Source: Acetofilamentum sp.
GTDB taxonomy: Bacteria; Bacteroidota; Bacteroidia; Bacteroidales; JAFGXI01
Direction: 5' to 3'
NCBI GenBank assembly: GCA_020720565.1
Contig: DYOK01000050.1
Coordinates: forward strand, 1 to 13,925
DNA length: 13,925 bases
Below, in pieces: positions 8,930 through 13,925 of the stretch; position 1 is the stretch's first letter; each line of letters begins with the position of its first letter. The notes beneath the pieces were generated by a model. It did not search any database, was not told the DNA's origin, and saw only the letters and a program-made list of their open reading frames with translations. Position numbers and translations under genes: made by a program.

Positions 8930-9466
8930 ATGAACGACAGTAAAATAGCCGTACGCTACGCTAAAGCCGTCTTTTTATTAGCACAAGAAAAAAATCAGCT
9001 TAAAGGAGTTGCCAACGATATGCAAACTCTTTTGTCGATCGATAAGCATGTACCCGAAATGGATATTTTGTTTACTAGCCCTATTCTTACTGCCGAACAA
9101 AAAAGGATCACCATGTATAAAATGTTCGAATCGCAGTTTAATCCCATTACCATGCAATTTATTAGCCTGATTTTGATGAATAAACGCGAATTGCATATTT
9201 CTGGTGTGGCTCGAAATTTTATCAAACGTTATCGCGAAAGTTTGGGCATTAAAAAAGCAGGGCTAACAACCGCTATCGAAATGAATGCCGATCAAAGAGC
9301 TCAGTTTGTATCGATTCTAAAATCGACTTATAATACCGAAGTTGAACTCGAAACCCAAGTCGATCCCAATTTAATTGGCGGATTTGTGTTAAGAGTCGAA
9401 GACTTTCAATACGATGCCAGTATTTCTACACGACTTAAAGCCGTTAAAGCTCAGTTGTTAGGATAA
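8930..9466 (+). CDS. atpH: F-type ATP synthase subunit delta (OSCP)
   Basis: A 178-aa F1 cap protein that ties the b-stalk to the alpha/beta head. The N-terminal six-helix domain opens with the typical IAVRYAKAVFLLA (residues 6-18). The C-terminal domain has the diagnostic DPNLIGGFVLRV (145-156) and ends in a basic helix. The length is normal. It starts 3 bases after atpF and is followed by a 78-base spacer that contains a short repeat copy before atpA. Confidence 0.96.
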   Translation: MNDSKIAVRYAKAVFLLAQEKNQLKGVANDMQTLLSIDKHVPEMDILFTSPILTAEQKRITMYKMFESQFNPITMQFISLILMNKRELHISGVARNFIKRYRESLGIKKAGLTTAIEMNADQRAQFVSILKSTYNTEVELETQVDPNLIGGFVLRVEDFQYDASISTRLKAVKAQLLG

Positions 9467-9497
9467 GCTTAGATATTTTGAAATATTAAATTTAGTA

Positions 9498-9529
9498 ATT
9501 ACAAAAAGGGTCGTAGACCTGACAAATAG
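9498..9529 (+). repeat. Interspersed repeat, short copy B, upstream of atpA
   Basis: ATTACAAAAA (9498-9507), then the hairpin GGTC-GTA-GACC (9509-9519). It lacks the CAATAAATA block and the upstream AATGTC block of the long copies. CTGACAAATAG (9519-9529) also occurs, base for base, inside copy D at 13508-13518. The hairpin ends 25 bases before the atpA ATG, nearly the same distance as copy C from atpG (24 bases). Confidence 0.6.
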
Positions 9530-9534
9530 ATAAA

Positions 9535-9544
9535 AATTATAATT
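9535..9544 (+). promoter_or_regulatory. A/T-only translation start leader of atpA
   Basis: AATTATAATT immediately precedes the ATG, identical to the atpE leader at 8035-8044. No Shine-Dalgarno is visible. Such unpaired A/T leaders are expected at well-translated Bacteroidota genes. Confidence 0.4.
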
Positions 9545-11125
9545 ATGGCTGATATTAAACCGGCAGAAGTATCGGAAATATTAAAAAAGCAACTCGAAGG
9601 CTTTCAATCGTCCGCTGAATTATCGGAGGTTGGATCGGTGCTTCAAGTAGGCGATGGTATTGCCCGAATTTATGGCTTATCGAATGTTCGAGCTAACGAG
9701 ATGATCGAATTCTCGAATGGCGTAATGGGTATCGTTATGAACCTTGAGGAAGATAATGTTGGAGCAGTATTACTCGGCCCAACCGAAGGCATTAAAGAAG
9801 GCGATACAGTTAAAAGAACCAAGCGAATCGCATCTATCAAAGCTGGCGAAGGCGTTATTGGACGTATTATCAACTCGATTGGTGTCCCTATCGATGGAAA
9901 AGGCCCTATTTCTGGCGAAACTTTCGAAATGCCACTCGAGCGTAAAGCACCTGGGGTTATCTATCGTCAACCAGTAAACGAACCATTACAAACAGGTATT
10001 AAAGCGATTGACTCGATGATTCCAATCGGACGCGGTCAACGTGAGTTGATTATTGGCGACCGTCAAACCGGAAAAACAGCCATTGCAATCGATACCATCA
10101 TCAACCAAAAAGAATTTTACGAAAAAGGCCAAACCGTATATTGTATTTATGTGGCCATCGGACAAAAAGGTTCAACCGTAGCAAACTTAGCCAAAACACT
10201 CGAAAAGGCTGGAGCAATGGCTTATACCACTATTGTGGCGGCCAATGCGTCGGAACCTGCTGCCCTTCAGTACTATGCCCCATTTGGTGGTGTGGCTATT
10301 GGAGAGTATTTCCGCGATACCGGACGCCCTGCATTAATTATCTATGACGATTTGTCGAAACAAGCCGTTTCGTATCGTGAGGTGTCTTTGTTACTTCGTC
10401 GTCCACCAGGCCGCGAAGCTTATCCTGGCGATGTATTCTATTTGCACTCTCGCTTATTAGAACGTGCCGCAAAGATTATTAACAACGATGGCATCGCCGC
10501 TCAAATGAACGATTTGCCTGAGGTTCTTAAATCGAAAGTGAAAGGTGGAGGCTCGTTAACTGCATTACCAATTATCGAAACTCAAGCGGGTGACGTTTCT
10601 GCATATATTCCTACCAACGTAATCTCGATCACCGATGGTCAGATTTTCTTAGAAAGTGACTTATTTAACGCAGGTATTCGTCCCGCGGTTAACGTAGGTA
10701 TCTCGGTATCGCGTGTAGGAGGTTCGGCTCAAATTAAATCGATGAAAAAAGTGGCTGGTACCCTTAAGTTAGACCAGGCGCAATATCGGGAATTAGAGGC
10801 CTTCTCAAAATTTGGATCCGATCTCGATGCAGCCACCAAAGCGGTACTCGACAAAGGTTCGAAAAACGTCGAAATATTAAAGCAACATCAGTACACACCT
10901 TATACCGTTGAAAAACAAGTTGCAATTATCTACTGTGGTACAAAAGGGATGCTTTCTGGTATACCCCTTTCGAATGTTAAAGCTTTCGAAAAAGATTACT
11001 TACAAACTTTGGAATTAAAACATCCTGAAACTTTGAAAGCTCTCGCTGCTGGGAAATTTGGCGACGAAGAAACTAAAGTGATGGACGAAGTGGCTGCCAA
11101 AGTGGCTTCAAGTTATAAAGCATAA
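9545..11125 (+). CDS. atpA: F-type ATP synthase subunit alpha (F1)
   Basis: The 526-aa non-catalytic nucleotide-binding subunit of F1, three copies alternating with beta. The beta-barrel crown domain covers about residues 1-100. The Walker A loop is GDRQTGKT (171-178), the Walker B strand is ALIIYDD (263-269), and the arginine finger that completes the catalytic site of the neighbouring beta subunit is Arg390 in SVSRVGGSAQ. The C-terminal helical domain runs from about 395. Relative to E. coli there is a small insertion of about 7 residues near 310-335 (IINNDGIAAQMNDLPEV). All key residues are present, so it should be functional. It is preceded by a short repeat copy and followed by a strong terminator. 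The catalytic partner atpD is not in the window. Confidence 0.98.
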   Translation: MADIKPAEVSEILKKQLEGFQSSAELSEVGSVLQVGDGIARIYGLSNVRANEMIEFSNGVMGIVMNLEEDNVGAVLLGPTEGIKEGDTVKRTKRIASIKAGEGVIGRIINSIGVPIDGKGPISGETFEMPLERKAPGVIYRQPVNEPLQTGIKAIDSMIPIGRGQRELIIGDRQTGKTAIAIDTIINQKEFYEKGQTVYCIYVAIGQKGSTVANLAKTLEKAGAMAYTTIVAANASEPAALQYYAPFGGVAIGEYFRDTGRPALIIYDDLSKQAVSYREVSLLLRRPPGREAYPGDVFYLHSRLLERAAKIINNDGIAAQMNDLPEVLKSKVKGGGSLTALPIIETQAGDVSAYIPTNVISITDGQIFLESDLFNAGIRPAVNVGISVSRVGGSAQIKSMKKVAGTLKLDQAQYRELEAFSKFGSDLDAATKAVLDKGSKNVEILKQHQYTPYTVEKQVAIIYCGTKGMLSGIPLSNVKAFEKDYLQTLELKHPETLKALAAGKFGDEETKVMDEVAAKVASSYKA

Positions 11126-11134
11126 AAATTGAAC

Positions 11135-11175
11135 ATTCAACATCCTGGAATTACGCTGGGATGTTGAATATTTTT
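11135..11175 (+). terminator. Intra-operon terminator between atpA and atpG
   Basis: ATTCAACATCC (11135-11145) pairs perfectly over 11 bp with GGATGTTGAAT (11159-11169) around a 13-base loop, then ATTTTT. It begins 10 bases after the atpA stop. This is the strongest terminator-like structure in the window. atpG then needs readthrough or a promoter in the next 130 bases, where the repeat copy C lies. Confidence 0.8.
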
Positions 11176-11204
11176 AAGAAGATTGGCATAAAGCAAATCA
11201 AATC

Positions 11205-11218
11205 TTAAAATATTTTAA
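11205..11218. repeat. Perfect 14-bp palindrome TTAAAATATTTTAA
   Basis: The sequence equals its own reverse complement. It sits between the atpA terminator and repeat copy C and overlaps the start of that copy. It could be a protein-binding site or simply chance in A/T-only sequence. Confidence 0.4.
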
Positions 11219-11290
11219 TGTCATGATGTTAATGTAAATTGTTAATATCGAAACGATTACAAAACAATAAAATGGGTCGAAGACCTTAAT
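11217..11290 (+). repeat. Interspersed repeat, copy C, upstream of atpG
   Basis: AATGTC (11217-11222), a 33-base variable stretch, ATTACAAAACAATAAAAT (11256-11273), then the intact hairpin GGTC-GAA-GACC (11275-11285) and TTAATT. The block order and near-constant spacing match copies A and D (AATGTC to GGTCG is 58 bases here and 60 there). GAAGACCTTA is repeated directly at 11279-11288 and 11292-11301. The hairpin ends 24 bases before the atpG ATG. Confidence 0.7.
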
Positions 11291-11309
11291 TGAAGACCTT
11301 AGAAAGCAT

Positions 11310-12176
11310 ATGGGCAGTTTAAAAGAGATTCGCAATCGCATTAGTTCGGTTACTTCTACCCGAAAAATCACCAGCGCCATGAAAATGGTTTCGGCTGCAA
11401 AGTTAAAACGTGCACAAGACCATATTACCAAGTTACGTCCGTACTCTCAGAAATTACAACAAATTCTCGAGAATATAAGTAGTGGAATGGCACAGGGTAG
11501 CGATAATATTTATGCTCAAAAACGCGAAGTTAAACGTGCACTTATTATTGCAATTTCCTCGAACAGAGGCCTGTGTGGTGCATTTAATAGCAATATCACC
11601 AAAAAGGTGATAGAACTCAGCCAAACTAAATATCAAGGGATCACTTTAGATATTGTTGTCATTGGTAAAAAAGCAGGCGAAGGCCTTAAATTTAAAGGTT
11701 ATAGTACGCTTGAAAATTACAACCATATTTTCGATAAAATATCGTTCGAGTCCAGTGCCGAGGTCAGCGAAATATATATGAAACGCTTTGCCGAAGGGTA
11801 TTACGATGCCATCGATTTGGTTTACAATCAGTTTAAAAATGCGGCCACTCAGATTATCATTGCTGAGCCTTTTTTACCAGTTGTGGTCGAAGAGAACCAA
11901 TCGAACCAGATGGTGTCCGATTATATTTTTGAGCCTTCGCAAGATACTATTGTCAACGATTTAATTCCAAAGTCGTTAAAAATCCAATTATTTAAAGCCA
12001 TCTTAGATTCTAATGCTTCGGAACATGGTGCACGTATGACAGCAATGCACAAAGCAACCGATAATGCTGGCGAAATGATTGATAGCCTTAAATTAACCTA
12101 CAACAAAGCGCGTCAAGCTGCAATTACTGGAGAGATTTTGGAGATAGTAGGTGGTGCCGAGGCCTTAAAAGGATAA
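11310..12176 (+). CDS. atpG: F-type ATP synthase subunit gamma (rotor shaft)
   Basis: The 288-aa central shaft turns inside the alpha3beta3 ring. The N-terminal helix has the family signature KEIRNRISSVTSTRKITSAM (residues 5-24), followed by KMVSAAKLKRAQ. The C-terminal helix has SEHGARMTAMHKATDNA (237-253) and ends ITGEILEIVGGAEAL. The middle Rossmann-like domain (ALIIAISSNRGLCGAFN) is complete, and the length is normal. No extra regulatory Cys-containing insert as in chloroplast gamma is seen. It is separated from atpA by a terminator and a repeat. Only two bases separate its TAA from the next ATG. Confidence 0.97.
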   Translation: MGSLKEIRNRISSVTSTRKITSAMKMVSAAKLKRAQDHITKLRPYSQKLQQILENISSGMAQGSDNIYAQKREVKRALIIAISSNRGLCGAFNSNITKKVIELSQTKYQGITLDIVVIGKKAGEGLKFKGYSTLENYNHIFDKISFESSAEVSEIYMKRFAEGYYDAIDLVYNQFKNAATQIIIAEPFLPVVVEENQSNQMVSDYIFEPSQDTIVNDLIPKSLKIQLFKAILDSNASEHGARMTAMHKATDNAGEMIDSLKLTYNKARQAAITGEILEIVGGAEALKG

Positions 12177-12178
12177 GT

Positions 12179-13210
12179 ATGAACATGCGGACGGTTATTG
12201 GCTTAATCGGCTTGCTATTCTGTATTTCGACCGTAAATGCGCAATCAGATACGGTGTTCTTTAGTACAGAATTATCGCTTAAAGTATCTGCTTTAGATTA
12301 TATCAAAGCCAAGTCAGACTTAAAGCGATTGATAAATCAATACCCAGTCAACATTAAGGAGCAAAACGAATCGGAACAAACGTCAACGGTTACGTTTACA
12401 ACCGACGAAAAGACATTTTACATTCTTAAAGACAGTTTGTCGGCCTTAGGCGAAATTTTGCTTCAAAATCTAAATACAAGCAATCAAAAAATTACGATGG
12501 ACGAACTCGCAATGGAGATTCGTTTTTTGACGCAAAAACTACAACATTATAACGATTTCTTGCAAACACTTGATCCTAAATCGGAAGCATATCTTTCGGT
12601 ATGGACGCAGAAAATGTTAATTGAATCCGATTTATTTGAGAAGAATAAAGCACTACAAACAGATCTAAAAAAGAATCAACCATTTTTGTTTGCATTTACG
12701 CTTGTGCAAGAAATATTACCAGCTCGTAAGCAAAGATTGACCTTTGTTAATATGCCGGGGCTCGAATACGCTTACTTTTTAGTTGAAAATCCTAAATTGG
12801 GATTGACCTCAGGGGCATATCAGGGCGGGTCGTTAAAATATCTGTTTACACAAGGCAAGTCGTATTTGGGTGCTGGTATTTTCAAATCAATTGAACCCAT
12901 TCGTAACGATAGCACTACCTTTTCCGACCTTTTTGTGGTCAATTTTGGTCAAGATTTCTTTTCTCGTTATCTTGGACAAGGGGGTCGAAAATATTTGAAT
13001 TTGTACTCTGGTTATACACTTGGATATATGCTGGCAACTGGTTCAACAAGTAAACTTAATGTGTTTTACATATCGCCTTCGATTGGAATTGAGTGGTTTA
13101 AATCGCGTCATATTTTGGTCGATACCAAAGGGGCATATCTTATTCCATTTCAAGAAAATAAAAATCTACGCGGTTTAATGATTTCAGCTTCTTTTAATTT
13201 TGTTTTTTAA
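12179..13210 (+). CDS. Exported protein: DUF4349-like periplasmic region plus C-terminal outer-membrane beta-barrel
   Basis: The protein has 343 residues. A signal peptide covers about 1-21 (VIGLIGLLFCISTVNA, then QSDT); no lipobox Cys sits at the cleavage point. Residues about 24-180 follow the DUF4349 pattern: a first strand (TVFFSTELSLKV), a helix, a strand and turn (TVTFTTDEKTFYILKDSLSA), then a helical hairpin around 103-165. This is a by-eye resemblance. Residues about 187-343 alternate hydrophobic and polar positions with many Gly and aromatic residues and end in SASFNFVF; a terminal Phe is the usual mark of BAM-inserted barrels. The start is set by the ATG two bases after the atpG stop; ATG at 12185 is an alternative. 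It is probably translationally coupled to atpG. Its function is unknown; nothing shows that it is part of the ATP synthase. Confidence 0.85.
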   Translation: MNMRTVIGLIGLLFCISTVNAQSDTVFFSTELSLKVSALDYIKAKSDLKRLINQYPVNIKEQNESEQTSTVTFTTDEKTFYILKDSLSALGEILLQNLNTSNQKITMDELAMEIRFLTQKLQHYNDFLQTLDPKSEAYLSVWTQKMLIESDLFEKNKALQTDLKKNQPFLFAFTLVQEILPARKQRLTFVNMPGLEYAYFLVENPKLGLTSGAYQGGSLKYLFTQGKSYLGAGIFKSIEPIRNDSTTFSDLFVVNFGQDFFSRYLGQGGRKYLNLYSGYTLGYMLATGSTSKLNVFYISPSIGIEWFKSRHILVDTKGAYLIPFQENKNLRGLMISASFNFVF

Positions 13211-13442
13211 GGGTTGATTCACCGACTACTGGTCCTAATTTCGATTTTTTTTAAAGGCTTGAAATGATTCTAACATTCTCGTTTTGACAAGTTACAAAAC
13301 TGGCTTATGCCAAGCACATCTTCACAAATTGTTAAATAAAATGTCATGTCAAATTCTGCGGATTCCATCTGTCTGAGCTTGATTTATCGAGCGAAGCTGA
13401 ACAATCTCCAACAAAAATGGAAATTATAAACACACGAAATAT

Positions 13443-13464
13443 TTATACTAAATTTATAGTATAA
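13443..13464. repeat. Perfect 8-bp inverted repeat TTATACTA / TAGTATAA
   Basis: The arms are at 13443-13450 and 13457-13464 with a 6-base AATTTA loop. It lies just upstream of repeat copy D. It could be an operator or the outer edge of the mobile element. It is too far from the -7 box at 13601 to be an obvious toxin-antitoxin operator. Confidence 0.45.
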
Positions 13465-13471
13465 GTAGTTA

Positions 13472-13560
13472 GAATAATTTAATGTCGTATTATTTTAAAC
13501 TATAGCACTGACAAATAGGCAGTTACAACAACAATAAATAGGTCGAAGACCTTAATTTAA
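13472..13560 (+). repeat. Interspersed intergenic repeat, copy D
   Basis: GAATAATTT, AATGTCGTAT (13481-13490), a 30-base variable stretch containing CTGACAAATAG (shared with copy B), AGTTACAACA (13521-13530), ACAATAAATA, then the intact hairpin AGGTC-GAA-GACCT (13540-13552) and TTAATTTAATTTTT. It is the most complete copy, gap-free against copy A. It is the only long copy not inside or directly before the atp cluster, and it precedes the toxin-antitoxin genes. Confidence 0.75.
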
Positions 13561-13600
13561 TTTTTAACCTCAAAAAAATGACAATCGTATTATAAATCTG

Positions 13601-13608
13601 TATATTTG
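13601..13608 (+). promoter_or_regulatory. Candidate -7 box for the toxin-antitoxin pair
   Basis: TATATTTG matches TAnnTTTG exactly. Transcription would begin near 13614, giving an almost leaderless message for the ATG at 13624. No clear -33 TTTG is seen near 13577. Confidence 0.45.
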
Positions 13609-13623
13609 TATGAAACGTTTGAG

Positions 13624-13851
13624 ATGGAACTTACCGTTAATATAAAGGAGCAGAGCAAAATAGCTGCATTTCTCAATCTAATCAAAGAAATTGATTACAT
13701 TGAGATTGTTAATGTGAAAGAGGAAATGTCAGAACTTCCGATCGAACATAGGGATTTGCTTGATAAAAGGTTGCAAGAAATTGAAAACGGGAAATCGTCT
13801 TTTAAAAATTGGGACTTGATTAAAAAGAAATATGAAGATCAAGCGGATTAG
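13624..13851 (+). CDS. Small antitoxin-like protein (addiction-module component type)
   Basis: The protein has 75 residues from the ATG at 13624. A longer reading from TTG at 13606 is possible but would overlap the promoter-like box, so the ATG is preferred. The sequence is charged and helix-rich. The C-terminal part (LPIEHRDLLDKRLQEIENG, then FKNWDLIKKKYEDQ) resembles the putative addiction-module component family (Unstab_antitox type): a conserved helix, then a Trp followed by a Lys-rich tail. The next gene's start lies inside its last codons (20-base overlap), typical of type II antitoxin-toxin pairs where the antitoxin comes first. The family assignment is by resemblance and context. Confidence 0.7.
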   Translation: MELTVNIKEQSKIAAFLNLIKEIDYIEIVNVKEEMSELPIEHRDLLDKRLQEIENGKSSFKNWDLIKKKYEDQAD

Positions 13852-13925
13852 TATTGAATTATCGGAAGAGGCAGAGCTTGACTTTGCAAAATCATATGAA
13901 TTTTATTTCGAAGTTAGCGGTCAGT
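13832..13925 (+). CDS. ParE/RelE-like toxin, N-terminal part, cut by window end
   Basis: ATG at 13832 opens a frame that stays open to the end of the window (31 complete codons). The translation begins MKIKRISIELSEEAELDFA and continues KSYEFYFEVSGQ. A basic beta-strand, then a helix with E-A-x-x-D-x-x-x-x-x-x-Y-Y/F, then a Gly, is the usual opening of RelE/ParE-fold toxins. The catalytic or target-binding part lies beyond the window, so mRNA cleavage versus gyrase inhibition cannot be told. It overlaps the antitoxin gene by 20 bases in another frame. Confidence 0.65.
   Translation, partial: MKIKRISIELSEEAELDFAKSYEFYFEVSGQ

Larger units (their letters stand above)
13211..13605. other. Gene-free region after the ATP synthase cluster
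   Basis: No credible gene is seen in these 395 bases. They hold an eight-T run (13245-13252) with no strong stem before it, so a terminator is uncertain. They also hold GTTACAAAA followed by a small TGGC-TTAT-GCCA hairpin (13291-13312), an 8-bp perfect inverted repeat (13443-13464), repeat copy D (13472-13560) and a promoter-like box at 13601. Confidence 0.65.

Noticed and set aside
13211..13260. Strong terminator for the whole cluster at the eight-T run
   Set aside because: No stem longer than about 3-4 bp can be formed immediately before 13245, so it is not called as a feature.
13472..13560. CRISPR array or tRNA-like element as explanation of the repeats
   Set aside because: Copies are kilobases apart rather than regularly spaced, and no cloverleaf or anticodon arm can be drawn.
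13578..13595. Tiny frame MTIVL after repeat copy D
   Set aside because: Five codons about 26 bases after the hairpin, resembling the spacing at atpA and atpG, but far too short and without any support as a leader peptide.
13606..13623. TTG start for the antitoxin gene
   Set aside because: It overlaps the TATATTTG promoter-like box and adds six residues with no family support. The ATG at 13624 fits better.

Overview
The window looks like a chromosomal segment of a low-G+C Bacteroidota (Bacteroidetes) genome, probably from the Bacteroidales/Marinilabiliales/Cytophagales range; it cannot be placed more precisely by eye. Four things point there. AtpB has an N-terminal signal peptide and a His-rich periplasmic extension. 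Shine-Dalgarno sequences are absent, with A/T-rich leaders instead. There are exact matches to the Bacteroidota -7 promoter box TAnnTTTG. The flanking proteins (TPR/PD40/SPOR, and a DUF4349-like domain with an outer-membrane barrel) are typical of the phylum.

Layout. Positions 58-6411 on the minus strand encode one very large (2117 aa) exported protein with N-terminal TPRs, a PD40 beta-propeller segment, about 1200 residues of coiled coil in three blocks, and three C-terminal SPOR-like repeats. A 496-bp A/T-rich divergent intergenic region separates it from a plus-strand F-type ATP synthase cluster: atpB (a), atpE (c), atpF (b), atpH (delta), atpA (alpha) and atpG (gamma). The beta and epsilon genes (atpD, atpC) and an atpI-like gene are not in the window, so the catalytic subunit must be encoded elsewhere. 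Two strong hairpin-plus-T-run terminators lie inside the cluster, after atpE and after atpA. They probably adjust subunit stoichiometry by partial termination.

Two bases after the atpG stop, a 343-aa exported protein begins. It has a DUF4349-like periplasmic region followed by a predicted small outer-membrane beta-barrel and is probably co-translated with atpG. After a 395-bp gene-free region, the right edge carries a small antitoxin-like gene overlapping the start of a ParE/RelE-like toxin that runs out of the window.

The least explained signal is an interspersed intergenic repeat, present in three long copies (about 75-90 bp) and one short copy, all in the same orientation. Its hallmark is GTTACAA, an A-rich spacer and then the hairpin GGTC-GAA-GACC. 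Copies lie before atpA, before atpG, in the divergent region before atpB, and before the toxin-antitoxin pair. The hairpins before atpA and atpG sit at almost the same distance from their start codons (25 and 24 nt). The repeat may be a REP/MITE-like element, a leader regulatory element, or a mobile repeat that has been co-opted as a leader.
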